A program made the translations under genes and the position numbers. From Nothopassalora personata (Eukaryota; Ascomycota; Dothideomycetes; Mycosphaerellales; Mycosphaerellaceae), in NCBI GenBank assembly GCA_033816765.1, contig CM066291.1:2170001-2234000 (forward strand): a DNA stretch of 64,000 nucleotides, in the 5' to 3' direction. This document shows, in pieces, positions 41,777 through 54,554 of this stretch; the stretch's first letter is position 1; each line of letters begins with the position of its first letter. Under the pieces are notes generated by a model. It was not told the origin of the DNA, made no database searches, and saw only the letters and a program-made list of their open reading frames with translations.

Positions 41777-43077
41777 GTTCTAAAGCTTCCTCTCGATATA
41801 ATCTATATATACTATAGAGCCCGATCGCGACGCGTACGACGGCGAGTTACCTACGCCCCCCCTAAGCCCTAAAGTATAGTAGTAGGCGTATTATATAGCC
41901 TTAGTTACGAGAAGAGAGGCCTTACGGGCTATTGATTGATTGATTATTCCATTAACGTGCTATTTGAGTCAAAGACTATGCAACACGGGTCTCGAGAACG
42001 AGACCAAAATTTGAGAGAAGGAGAAAAGCCCCGTCGTACCCCGGACGTAAAAACTCCTTAAAAGATGCGAGCAACGCTCGCTATTCGAACCGTAAATCGA
42101 ATATATTGCGGCGTAGTACGCGCGTACCCGGTAGTCGTGTCTTGTCGAGAATTGCGGTTTGTCGCCTTGCCCCGGGCGAGACAAGTTTTGCGCCCGTGTC
42201 TCGTTCTTGTTTTAAAAAGCCAAGCCGGCCGTACCCGTACGCACCGAGCAAAATCCCAAGAAACACCCGTTGCCTCTGTTTCAATCCAGTCGCGTTCTCC
42301 GGTCTCGAGTGTAGCTCCTCGGTCGCAGTGGCCTCGCTGTCGTCCCCCCCTCGGCCTCTCTTGGTTCCAGCCGTGCAGTATACGTGGTTTGCGCCCCTAA
42401 ACGCCTCTCTTGGTTCCAGCCGGCAGTTTACGTGGTTTGCCGGGACGACAGGTAGACAGCGCCTTCGTTGTTCGAGCGACGTGTACGCTATGTACGTCGC
42501 TTTCCCTTCTCGCAGTTCCGGAGTTCTTGTTTGTAGATTTTGAGCGTATCTCGTTCGTTCGGTTCGTCCGACCTGTCTTTTCTTGTTTCGAGTCGAGTAG
42601 GCTTGTATTTTTCGAGAGAGAGAGTCTTAGTTTCTCTTCGTCGTAACGAAGATACTTACGTCGTCCGCCGCGTGAAGGCGCTCTCTATAGGACGACGGCC
42701 TTACGGGCTAAGATCAAAGAGTAAGAGATATAGCGGGAAATCGAGCGGCTAGAGATCTTACGCGCTATAAGCGTACCGCCTCTAGAGCGTATAGGAGGGA
42801 GGAGAGAAGATTACCTCCCTACTATAACCTCTGCCTCTATCTCTATAACTACTAACGATAATATTATAGTACGAGGCGTAGCCGTAGCGTATGCGATACG
42901 ACCGTGTCTAAAGGAGCCGACGCCTTTTAGAGGGGATTCGATAAGGAAGGTAAGGATATTCCTTCGGGAGCTCTTACTTATCTTCGCCCTCTTAGGCACT
43001 ATATACGCGATAGACGAATTAAAGGTCCTATATAGAGTTATATACCTTAGCGGAGAGATAAGCAAGCGATAGTATAC
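41777..43077 (+). mobile_element. Gypsy family 2, 5' internal fragment (interrupted)
   Basis: This is the leader and gag start of a second copy of the element found complete at 46713-52214. It aligns in reverse to about 51480-52016. It is split by the 765-bp insertion at 41932-42696 and ends at 43077, where the LTR of Gypsy family 1 begins. The rest of the copy is not seen in the window. Confidence 0.8.
41932..42696 (-). mobile_element. retroposon-like insertion with 14-bp target duplication
   Basis: A 765-bp segment interrupts the Gypsy family 2 fragment. The 14-bp sequence GGCCTTACGGGCTA flanks it on both sides (41918-41931 and 42697-42710) and occurs once in the uninterrupted copy. On the minus strand the insertion ends in ATCAATCAATCAA, a simple-repeat 3' tail. 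A long target duplication plus such a tail indicates target-primed reverse transcription, as for a SINE or a 5'-truncated LINE. Composition is balanced, with CpG, TG and CA present, unlike the RIP-mutated surroundings. Two direct repeats of about 45 bp share CTCTCTTGGTTCCAGCCG (near 42347 and 42402). No protein could be assigned to its open frames. Confidence 0.7.
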
Positions 43078-43502
43078 TGTTACGGTCCGGATTAAACTAC
43101 GACGGCACGCCTAACTATTAGCTACAGAAATCACGTGCGCCGCACGAGATTACTCGCTTACTAGCGACTTAGTGATTCGAGATTACTCGCCTACTAGCGA
43201 CTTAGTAATTCGAGATTACTCGCTCACTAGCGATTAAGTAATTAAGACTAAGACTAGTAATGCCTCCTTTGTATTTAGGAACGCTAAGAAACCCTTATGG
43301 TTTTAATGCGTTTAACTTACTATTCAATATTACTGTTTAGAATATACTATAACCTAACCTCTACCTTACTGCTACTTAGTCTTTATAAGACAAGATAGCT
43401 ACTGCTTTATTACTCTCCCTCGACTTTCTATCGGCCCGAGAACAAACCCGATTAAGCTTATCTTCTTAACTTGTGATATTATTAGGTTATACTAACCTTA
43501 TA
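43078..43502 (+). repeat. 425-bp 5' LTR of Gypsy family 1, plus-strand copy
   Basis: It starts TGTTACGG and ends ACCTTATA before the conserved internal start GCTTTAAACGCCC. The right 240 bp match the LTRs at 55207-55610 and 60738-61141. The left part (U3) differs and contains three tandem units of about 33 bp beginning CGAGATTACTCGC. Confidence 0.8.
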
Positions 43503-46500
43503 GCTTTAAACGCCCTCTACGATAGGAGACCGATAGAGTAAACGGGGAATACCCGCCCCTAGTAAAGTAAGTAGAGCCCGACGACCTTAGACCGCAAACC
43601 ATGCTATTAATGCCTTAGCTACTTATGTAGGTAGCGACACCCTTAAGGTTAGTAAGCTAGAATACTACTATAGCGACCGAGACAAGTTCGACACTTAGGT
43701 CTCTTAGATAGATATATACTTCTTATTTAACTCTATGCCTAAGAACCTTAAGCCTATCTTTACTACTACCTTCTTAAGAGGACGAGTATAGCATTAGGTT
43801 AAACTATTCCTTAGGAAATACCTAGATAGTAACGGAGAAGATAATGCCGACGGAATCTTTAGGTTATATAACTATCTTAAGCATACTATAAAGAGCGTCT
43901 TTAGTGTCTCTAATAAGATTACTACTGCCGTTCGTGTTATTTAGCATTTAACCTAGAAGACATCTACTACCGAATATACTACTAAATTCTAGGAATACGC
44001 GCAACTTACCGATTAGGACGATAAAGCACTTTAAGTTATGTACCGAAGAGGACTAAAGGAGTATGTTAAGGACGAGTTAATAAGGGACGGTCGGAAAATC
44101 GATAGCTTAGGCAACCTCGTTAGAGTTACGATTAATCTTAACGATAAGCTCTATAAGAGAGCTATAGAACGACGATACGACTCTAAGGTATCCGGAAAAG
44201 CTAGATATATACTAGGCTACGATAACCGTAATAGAGGCTTCTACGACAACTATAATAATAAGCCTAGGGACAAACCGTACTACGGACTATAGCTAATAGA
44301 ACTCGACGTTACCGAGAAAGGTCGTAAGGTTAGGAACAGTAACGGGAATAGAGTATCCCGGAGTTCAAAAGAAACATAAACTTACTACGGATATAGTAGA
44401 CCTAGCTACCTAGTAAGGGACTGCCGCGGTAAGAATATAGTGCGCCGCGAACAGTTTAATATAATATAACCCCGAACTAGTAAATCTAAGAGTAGCGTTA
44501 GATCTCGAGGAGATACCGACTATACTCGGAGAGTAGGGGAGAGAGCTAGTAATAGAAGCACGACGCCTCTCCTAGACCCCTTAGAAGGACGAGGAAGATA
44601 CTATAGGTAGTAACTAGTAGTTATTCCATTTAATAGGAAGAACTAACTACGATAGTTTAATATAATAACACGAAGAGTCGACTACGAGATTAAATCTGAA
44701 TCTCGAAATAGTTATAGAAGCCTTTATTAGCAATTCTATTACTAAGACTCGTATTAAGTTTACTACGCCGCGAAGTTAGGCGTAGGGTATTAGCCTTAGT
44801 AACTAAGAGGAACCCTAGGAGCGACGTATAGGTAGAACGCTACGCTTAGAGAAGTAGACATCGACGAATCCTACTTTAACGACGATAGAAGTAATAAGGA
44901 AAACTAAGACCTAGGATAGAACGGATCGTAGTTACCGGAACTATAGGAAGAAGGTTAAGAAACTACTAGGCTAGATACTATCGAGGAGGATTAGGATCCG
45001 GAAGAATTAAGCGAAGAAGATTCCTCTAAAGGAGAAGATAGCGACGCTAACGACAATAATAAACAACTAACCTTTATAATTAATGCACCTAAGAAATTAT
45101 ATAATATAATCGTACACCTATAAAGAAGGTACGAGGAGTTTCTACCTAAGATATAGGGATAAAGAATGCTATACTCTATTAAGTTTAATAAGACACTCGA
45201 CACCCTACGAGGTATAGCCTAGGGATACCTACTTATAGAAACAACCGAGAATCTAGTAACCGCTATTATAGAACGACTATCGATAGGGAGCCGAATAACC
45301 AGAACCGGATACCTTATACCGTTAGGAACATTTATATCGAATAAATTACGTAATGTAGTGCAATACGTACACGTACTCTACTTAGAAACGTAGAAGATCT
45401 AGGAACGTTACTAAATGTAGGTACGGATATAGAAAGGCTCGCGCTAGGTTTAAGCGGAGGCCTCGAGATACGAAGTACGACGTTCTATATACGAATAGGG
45501 AAAAGGATTAACTCCCTAGGAATAAGCGACCGAAGGGAGTTATACGACATAGAAAAGGCTTAAGCATTACTAACGAAGATAGTGTTTTAAACTAAGATTC
45601 TCGTTAACGGGCATAAGATAGATGCTATGATAGATTCCGGAGTAGGCGGGAACTTTACCTCCGAATTATTTATTATAAGACATAGGATCGCTACCTATAA
45701 GAAGAAAGAGGGTTATAAATTAATCGCGGTAGATAGATTATCCTTACCTAGTATAGAGCGCGAGACGATACCGCTACTACTTACTACCTAACGGTACTAC
45801 GAGGAGATTATCTTAGATGTTACTAATATAGCTAGTTATAACATCGTACTAGGTATGCCTTAGTTAAGAAAGCACAATCTAGAAATTAACTAGAGAAGAG
45901 GAGTACTTACATTTAGGGAATGCGACTACGTTATTAACATTTCGCCTACGTAGCGGTAGCGTTTGCTAGTAGATAAGGGAAAGAGATAGCTAAATAGGAT
46001 ATAGCTTACGCCGGCTAGAAGGATAGAAGAACTACCTTCGACCGGGATAGATACTAGCGTAGGGCCGCTAGGTTACGAAGTTACTAGTAGTAATAGAAGT
46101 AACGTACTATCGAAGGATACTAACATCTTAGAGTTGAGTATTCCTAAGGAGTATCGCAAGTGGTCGCGACTTTTTAAAGAGGAAAGAGGTAAGGATACCT
46201 TACCTAAGTACTAACTATAGGATTATAAGATAAACATTTAGCTAGGGAAAGAGCCTCTATAGGGACCCCTATATTAAATGTCTAAGAAAGAGCTATAGAT
46301 CCTACGAGAATAGCTAAAGGAGAAGCTAGCTAAAGGATAGATAAGAAGATCTACCTTAAGTATAGGAACTCTATACATATTCGTTCTAAAAGCAAACGGG
46401 AAGTTACGACTCGTATAAGACTATAGGAAGTTAAACGAGATTACGATTGAGAACCGATACCCGCTACCTAACATCGAAGAAGCATAAGATAGATTAACCG

Positions 46501-46712
46501 GATTAGACTAGTATACGAAGATTAACCTACGAGATGCCTTCTACGCTATACGGATAGCGGAAGGAGAAGAATAGAAAACCGCTTTTAGAATAAGATACGG
46601 ACTTTACAAATTCTTAGTTATGCTAATAGGATTAACTAACGCACGCACATCCTATTAGGACCTTATTAACGAGACACTTAGAGACCTACTCGATGTATAC
46701 GTTATCGCTTAT
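43503..46712 (+). mobile_element. Gypsy chromovirus family 1, copy A, gag to RT (5' part)
   Basis: Read on the plus strand through many stops. Gag C-terminal sequence is at 44038-44292 (YRRGLKEYVKDELIRDGRK). A zinc knuckle near 44380-44430 has two of three Cys and its His lost to Tyr or other residues. A protease region near 45600-45680 has IDSGVGGNF and the reverse transcriptase begins near 46250 and reaches RDLLDVYVIAY at 46712. TG dinucleotides are very rare and TA very common, the mark of heavy RIP. No intact frame remains. It continues after the nested element at 52215. Confidence 0.85.
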
Positions 46713-46910
46713 TATAAGGGCCGTAAGGCTATAAGGGGATGTCGTAATGTATAGTACGCCTACGATCTTCTAATCGTAGATAAACTAAAGCTTACTTTCT
46801 TCTTTCGACGCTATACGCGTCTCCTAGTGTACGTATGCGCGTTACGTACGGTATACTAAGCCGGGTATAGCCGCATTATATGTAAGGGTTAGCTATAGGC
46901 TACCCTTATA
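46713..46910 (-). repeat. 3' LTR of nested Gypsy family 2 element
   Basis: 198 bp, nearly identical to 52017-52214 apart from RIP-type transitions. On the minus strand it begins TATAAGGGTAGCC and ends GGCCCTTATA. Confidence 0.88.
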
Positions 46911-49900
46911 ACTACCTCCCCTTCTAGGACGAGCTACCCTTAGCTCGCGGCTTTAGGGGGTTTTTATATAAGTAATCTATCTACTTCTCGTAGATTCCGT
47001 TACTATACGACCCGCCTACGGGTCTCGTACGTATCGTTATCGGGGTATAGGTAGGTATAAAGTTATAGTTACCGGGTTAACTAACTCGAGGGTTTAAGAA
47101 GCGTACCCTCTCCCTCCTTTTCCTTCTTTTCCCTTATACTACGTTCTCGTAGCGTACTATACCCGTACTACTAGGGATCCGCTAGCTCCTCGCTAGCGAC
47201 TATCTAGCGACCCGCTAGTACTACTATAGCTTTAGAGGAAGCTATCTAAGACTAGCTCCGCTAGGAGGCCCTTATAGGGGGCCTATTAGTACTACTAACA
47301 CTATTACTAGCACTACTAGTATAGATGTCTAGCGCCCCTACTATACTTACGCTTTCCTAGTACTGCCTCTACTTTATATTCCCCGTCCTTATTAGCGAGG
47401 GCTATAGTGCCTCTATCCTTCTCGCTACCCGCGTACGGCTCGAGGAGGGATATATAGAATACATTATAAATTCTTAAGTCGGCTAGTAGTACTAGGCGGT
47501 ACGCCTACGAACCGATAGCGTCGATAATGCGGTACGGTCTAATAAACTTCGGACCTATCTTCTTCTTCGGCAATGCTAACCTTAGGTTCTTCGTAGATAA
47601 TAAGACTATGTCGCCTACGCGATAGCTCTTAGCCTTATGAGTCTTATTATAGTAGCGAGTCTAATCGGCTACTACGATTTCCTAACGCTTCGTAAGCGTA
47701 GCGCGTATCTCTCGTATACGGTTAACTAAGTCTACCGCTACTAGTACCTCCCCTTCCCGGATCTCGCCTCGAGATCCTATAGGTGTTAGGGTAATCTTAG
47801 GTCTCTAACTATACGCTATCTCGAATAGGCTTATACGTAGCGTAGGGTAGACGCTATTATTATATATAAATTTAGTAACAGCTAGCTACTTAGCCTACTC
47901 TATCTAGTTCTTACTATAGTAATAACGAAGGTACTGTTCTAAGGTTTAGTTTACCCTCTTAGTCTAGCCGTTAGTCTAAGGGTAGAAAGCTATAGATAGC
48001 TTACGCTTTACCTACGCCTCGAAGTAGAAGTTACTCTAGAACTTACTCGTAAACACTAACCCGCGGTTACTTACTATACCCGCTAGTATACTATAATACC
48101 GCACGACTTCGTCTCGTAAGATCCTCGTAAGCTCCGCCGCTATATATGTCTTAGTCGTAGGAATGTACAAGTTTATTTTAGAGTAGCGGTCGACGATTAC
48201 TAGGATCGCATTATATACGCATTCTCCTCGCTTACTTAGCGGTAGGTCCGTAATAAAATCTATAGTAATTTCCTACTATAGACCGTCTAGCCTAGGTAGT
48301 AGCCGTAGCTCGCCGTAGGGTCGATAGCGCCTCGCCTTCAAGGTCTAATAAGCCCTATAGTTTCTAACATACTCCCTTACTTCCGTACTAAGTAATTCCT
48401 ACTAGTAATAACGTCGTAGTAGCTCTTTAGTCTTTACCTTACTAAAGTGCCCTACTAGTAGGTCGTTATAATGTATATAGAGTAGCTATGCTCTTACTAC
48501 ATAGTCTTTGGGTACTATAATCGTGCTCCTACGATAGACTAACCCGTCTTTTATATACTAGTCCTTAGCGTCCCCTTCGCTAGGCGCCTACGATAAGTAT
48601 ACGACGTACCTATCGTCTCTCCCCTATATAATTTTTATTAGTAGTATAAGTAGTTTACCTAGGCCGCCCTACATTATTATAGCGCATACTCTTACTAGTA
48701 GCGATCGGGTCCCCTACGGCTCGTAGGCTCCTACTACTATTATCGTCGCCTTATCCTATATCTTCTCGTAGTTAGCGGTTACGAGCCTTACTATAGGCTC
48801 GTCCTCTCTTAATAGGGATTCCTTCTAGAAAGATAGCTTACTTTATAGCGTAGGAAGCAAGTTCGACGTCTACTACGCTACGCGTACGTAGTTACTACGT
48901 CGCAATAGCGCATTGGCTAGGTTACTCTTCCCCGACCTATACTCTACTACGAAGTCGAAAGATTATAGAAACGTCGCCTATCGAGCTTACCTCCCGTTTA
49001 GCTACTTTACTATTATAAAACCCTATAGGTTCGTATAGTCGACTAGTACCTAAACCGTATATAATACGCCTTCGAGGTACGGTCGCTAATGCTTAAATGC
49101 CTCTACTACTACTAGTAGCTCTTAGTTATAGGTCTTATAATTACACTCGGTAGGTATTATCTTACGAGAATAGAAGGCAATTAGATACTACTTAGTCCTA
49201 AATAACTAAGAGATAATGCCTATAATCGTAAAGCCTAAGGTATCCGTTTTAACCCTCGTACGTAACGAAGGATCGAAGTGCCTTAGGATAGGTACTCCGA
49301 GGAACCTAGCTTCTAGCCGTTAGAACGCTTACTCCTTATAAGCGGACTATATAAGAGGCCCTTGCTTCTTACTATTCTTACATCCCTTTAGTAGGTCTAT
49401 TAATAGCTTCGCAATCCTCGAGTACCCTTCGATAAAGCGCCTATAGAAGTTATAGAATCCTAGGAAGGATTAAACCTTATAAAAACTCGTAGGCGTAGGC
49501 TATTCCTCGATTGCGGCTACCCTACTCCTATCTATCGATACGCCTACGACACTTACGATAAATCCTAGGAACTCGGTATTCTCCTAGAAGAAGCTATACT
49601 TCTTTAGGTTCGTAAATAGGGCGAACTTTCGTAGCCTCTCTAGTACCGCGCGTACGGCTCGTATATACTCCTTACGCGTTACGCTATAGATAAGGATGTT
49701 ATCTAGGTAGACTACGTAGATGTTATCTACTAACCTAGTAAGGGCCTTATTAATATACCCCTAAAAGGTAGCTAGTACGTTAGTTAACCTAAAAGGCATA
49801 ACTAAGTACTCGTAGTAACCGTATCGCGTACGAAACGTAGTCTTCTACTCGTCTCCTCGCTTAATAGAAATACGGTAGTAGGTATCCTATAGGTCGATTA

Positions 49901-52016
49901 TAGTAAAGAGCCTAGCGCCCTATAGCCTATCTAAGGTCTTACTAATTAGGGGCAGTAGGTACCGGTTCTTTACTATAATCTTATTTAGGCCTCTATAATC
50001 TATATAGAGCCTAAGAGTGCTATTCTTCTTGAGTACGAATAGGATAGGCGTACCCGCCTCGCTTACGGATCGCCTAATCTACCCCTTCTCTATTACTTAC
50101 GTAAGGTACTCCTTTAAGGCCTCTAGCTTAGTTAAGGACTAGTAGTATAGCGGCTTAAAAGGGGGTTTCTTTCCTTTAACGAGATTAATCGTATACTTAA
50201 CCCCGTTAGGCATCTTACGCTTCGCCTACTTATTAGGTACGTATATATCTCGGAAGTCTATAAATTCTTTAGGCTACGAGGGGCCCTCTCCTTCGGATAC
50301 TACTATAGTAATAACCCGAACACTTATCGCATAAACCTACTTTAAGCTCTCGAGATCCTTAAGGAACTCGCGTACGTTACGCTACTAAATCGTAGGCGTC
50401 TCTATACCGTAGTACTACTAGTTATCCTTATCGGCCTTTACTATCCGATTACGATACCGCTAGGGTCTACCTAAAATAACTAACGGCCTACCTATAGACG
50501 CTATATAGTAGATAGCGTCGCTTACGCGCTCTACTCCTATATCGTTAGCTAGTCGTACGCGAACCGTATAGGCGCCGTAGTAATACCCCTAGTCCTACGC
50601 GTATGACTCTAGATTTAGAAGCTTTATACTACTAATAGGCTATATCTAGTATCGGAGTATATACTCGTACGATACTAAGCTTAAATCTATACCGTTATCT
50701 AGAAGAAACGTAGCCTCGCGAAAGCCCTTACGCGTCTCGACGGCGCCTCGTAAGTAACGCGCTAGACTCGTATCGACTTACCTTAAGGGGTCTGTATAGA
50801 AACTCGGACTTAGGAGCGACCCTTACCTAGTCCTCTACCTTTTCCCTATTTACCCTTCTTAGTTAAAGCCTCGATAGTTTCTAACCTACGAACCGCTTAC
50901 GCGTTACGGTCTTTCTATAGGTGTCTATTTCGGTACTCCGTCTTATAGTAACCCTTCCTACCGTAGCCGTAGTACTCTACTTTTGACTTCTAGCCGGTTA
51001 AAGACGAGCTACCGGCGTCTCGCTACTAACTCGTACCCGAGGCGCCCGGTACTTAACTCTACTTCTATTACTTTAGGCGATCGGCCCGCTTATATACGCC
51101 CTTAGCTTTACGCTTACGACGTATATACTACCCGCGGTCGTGCCCTCTACTACTACCTCGGCGCTCGGCACTTTCGATACGCAAGGCTAGGACTACTAGG
51201 TCTTCTCTAGTCGTAGGGATATTATAGTAGCTAACGATAGCGGACCGTAAGCGAGGCGTAAGCTTCGCTAGTAGGTGTCGTATACATTACACTTCTAAGT
51301 AGTTACCTAACTAGTCCTCTATAATATCTAGCTTAGTCGCGAACTGTCGCGCTATCTATTTATCCTTCTATCTTATAACCTCGTACTCTAATATAACGTT
51401 AAGCACGCGATTTATAGGATCGCCGTATACGTCTCGGTAGAACTCCTTAAAGTCCTAGTATATATACCCTATAAGGTTAACGGCGCTATAGTTAGTATAC
51501 TATCGCTCGCTTATCTCTCCGCTAAGGTATATAACCCTATATAGAACCTTTAATTCGTCTATCGCGTATATAGTACCTAAGAGAGCGAAGATAAGTAAGA
51601 GCTCCCAAAGGAATACCCTTACCTTCCTTATCGAATCCCCTCTAAAAGGCGTCGGCTCTTTTAGACGCGGTCGCGTCGTATACGCTACGGCCGCGCCTCG
51701 TACTATAATATTATCGTTAGTAGTTATAGAGATAGAGGTAGGGGTTATAGTAGGGAGGTAATCTTCTCTCCTCCCTCCTATACGCTCTAGAGGCGGTACG
51801 CTTATAGCGCGTAAGATCTCTAGCCGCTCGATCTCCCGCTATATCTCTTACTCTTTAATCTTAGCCCGTAAGGCCTCTCTTCTCGTAACTAAGGCTACAC
51901 GACGCGCCTACTACTATACTCTAGGGCTTAGGGGCGGCGTAGGCGACTCGCCGTCGTATGCGTCGCGATCGGGCTCTATAGCGTATATAGATTATAACGA
52001 AGGGAAGCTTTAGAAC

Positions 52017-52214
52017 TATTAGGGCCGTAAGGCTACGAGGGGATGTCGTAATGTATAGCACGCCTACGATCTTCTAATCGTAGATAAACTAAAGCTTACT
52101 TTCTTCTATAGACGCTATACGCGTCTCCTAGTGTACGTATGCGCGTTACGTGCGGTATACTAAGCCGGGTATAGCCGTATTACATATAAGGGTTAGCTAT
52201 AGGCTACCCTTACA
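52017..52214 (-). repeat. 5' LTR of nested Gypsy family 2 element
   Basis: 198 bp. On the minus strand it begins TGTAAGGGTAGCC, keeping the canonical TG terminus, and is followed by the internal leader. Confidence 0.88.
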
Positions 52215-54480
52215 CTTATATAGACGATATATTAGTCTACACGAAAGGATCCCTTTAGAATTATATAAAACAAGTCTAGGACATATTCGAATAACTTACG
52301 CGTTTAGGATTTAAGACAGCACCCGAGAAATGCGAATTCTATAAGAAAGAAGTTAAATTCTTAGGCTTTATTATTAGTACTATAGGGATAACGATCGACC
52401 CTACGAAAACATAGTTAATTAGAGAATAGCTAGAACTAAAAACAGTTAAGGACGTATAATTATTCCTTAGACTAGCGAACTATAACCGGAAATTCATTAA
52501 GGACTACGTAAAGATAGTAGTACTAATAACGATACTTACGAGGAAAGACGTTACCTAGAAATAGGGAAAGGAACAGATTAAAGCGTTTAAGAAACTTAAG
52601 GAACAATACGCTTTAGCCCCTACGCTTCGACTATTTAATAGTAGTAAGGAAGTCTATATTAGGACCGATACGTCTAATATAGTAATAGGCGCGTATTTAA
52701 CATAGATACACGATAGGTAGAGACACCTAGTAGCCTATTACTCCCGGAAAATAACTATAGCGGAACAGAACTACGATATCTATAATAAAGAGCTTCTAGC
52801 TATTATTACTACTATATAGTATTAGAGAATATACGTTAAGGGCCTACCGAAGTTAACGATTCTTTCTAACTATAAGAATCTTACGTACTTTACGACGACG
52901 AAAGAACTTACCCGAAGGCAAGCCCGCTAGTCGGAGCTACTAGGGCAGTATAAGTTCGAAATTAAATATACGCTAGGAAAGGAGAATAGCCGCGCTAATA
53001 CGCTAAGCCAAGGAAGCGACTATATAGAAGGAAAGGAACTAGTACAACATAAAATACTAAAGACGAACCCTAACGGAAGTCTTAGTACTAATACTAGAGA
53101 ATTTAATAACATTGTACGGATATTAGGCGATAAGGACAAATAATTCCCTATATCGTAAGAAAAGTACTAAGTACTAAAGGATCGAGAAGAAGAATATATA
53201 CGATAATATTACGACGGACTAACTTACGGACACCCTAGAACTTTAAAGACAATAGACCTAATATAGCGTAGCTTCTTATTCCTATAAATGAGACTTAAGG
53301 TATTACGCTATATTAAATAATACGTACACTACTAATAAAACAAGGCTACGAGACATACAAAATACGGTTACCTATAGTTTAGGACACTACCGACGAAACT
53401 ATAGGACGAAGTTATAATAGACTTTATTACTAAACTCCTACCGTTAAGGGATTAAGTTACGAAACAACTATACGATATAATACTAGTTATAGTTAATAGA
53501 CTTACGAAATACGCATACTTCATTCCTATATTAGAAACATATAATATAGAGTAGCTCGGATACCTCGTACTAGATAGACTTATCTAATACTACGGATTCC
53601 CTTAAGCGTTTATAACGGACAGAGATAAGCTATTTATATCGAACTACTAGAAGACGCTTATAGGAACGATCGGAATTAAACATAAGCTATTAATAGTATA
53701 TTATCTAGAGATAGACAAGTAGACCGAAAGGATAAACTAAACGCTAGAACAATACCTACGATACTATATTAACTACGTATAAGATAACTAGGTTTTATTA
53801 CTACTAATAGCGCAGATTGTACTAAACAACTATAAATTAGAGACAACTTTAACGATACTATTCTATACGAACTTTAGTAAAGATCCTAACCTATTCGGAA
53901 CACCTAGATCCTACCTATAAGCCGAAAGAGCAATCGTAACGACGGATACTCTTAAGGAAGTGCATAAAGAAACACGTAAGGCGATCGAAGATATATAATA
54001 TAAACTGTCTTAATAACGGTAAGACACGAGAAAAATGGCACCTCTACTAAAAGAGGGGGATAAGGTCTATCTACTTATAAAAAACTTAAGAATAAGAAGA
54101 TAGACTAAGAAACTAGATTATATTAAGGTCGGACTATTTTCTATCGATAAAGTTATAGGACTAGTTAACTACCGCCTACGACTACTACCTAACGCTAAAA
54201 TCTACCTAGTCTTCTATATCTCTAAGTTAGAACCCGCGGATGCTAAAACACCTTACTAAGAAAGCTTCTATTTTAAGCTAGAAGTAGAAAACGAATTCGA
54301 AGTCGAAAAAATCCTAAATAAAAAAGGTTAGTGATACCTTATTAAGTAGAAATGATACGACGAATTAGAAAATACCTAGTAACTAAAACAACACCTACGA
54401 AACTATTAGTAAAAGATCCGACAATACTAAAAATAGGTCCGCCGATACGACCTACGATAATAGATCTCTCGGCCGACGAG
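52215..54480 (+). mobile_element. Gypsy chromovirus family 1, copy A, RT to chromodomain (3' part)
   Basis: The frame resumes exactly within the reverse transcriptase active site: YIDDILVYTKGSL directly after the nested element. RNase H follows (IRTDTSNIVIGAYL, VAYYSRKITIAEQNY, GKENSRANTLS). Integrase is at about 53150-53900 and the C-terminal region at about 54100-54420 has VYLVFYISKLEP then EVEKILNKK, YLIK and YDELENT, a degraded chromodomain. This places the family among chromoviruses, which target chromatin marks. Stops from Trp and Gln codons are frequent, as after RIP. Confidence 0.85.
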
Positions 54481-54554
54481 CGACTAGGGTAGGAATTGAA
54501 CCTACGACCTTAAGAGTTTAGGTAGCTTACGCTCTACTACTAAGCTACCTAGCC
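54481..54554 (-). tRNA. degenerate tRNA-like sequence
   Basis: On the minus strand GGCTAGG pairs with CCTAGTC as a seven-base acceptor stem, a D arm GCTT...GAGC is present, and the T arm is GTAGG-TTCAATT-CCTAC. The anticodon stem (TAAGC/TCTTA) has a mismatch and the loop is nine bases, so no anticodon can be assigned. It looks like a tRNA gene decayed by the C-to-T process affecting the surrounding DNA. It is probably nonfunctional. Confidence 0.6.

Larger units (their letters stand above)
46713..52214 (-). mobile_element. complete Gypsy family 2 LTR retrotransposon, nested
   Basis: A 5,502-bp element on the minus strand with two 198-bp LTRs (46713-46910 and 52017-52214) and a 5-bp target duplication CTTAT (46708-46712 and 52215-52219). 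Reading leftward: gag with a mutated zinc knuckle (EYYGYGRKGYYKTEYRN) near 50950; reverse transcriptase near 49700-50100 with TRYGYYEYLVMPF and VVYLDNILIYS, where the catalytic YLDD has become YLDN; then RNase H and integrase. A C-terminal region near 47450-47650 reads RIYNVFYISLLEPY and EYKVEAVLGKRKY, suggesting a chromodomain. Stops are dense and TG and CA depleted, so it is inactive. It lies inside the reverse transcriptase of Gypsy family 1 copy A. Confidence 0.9.
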
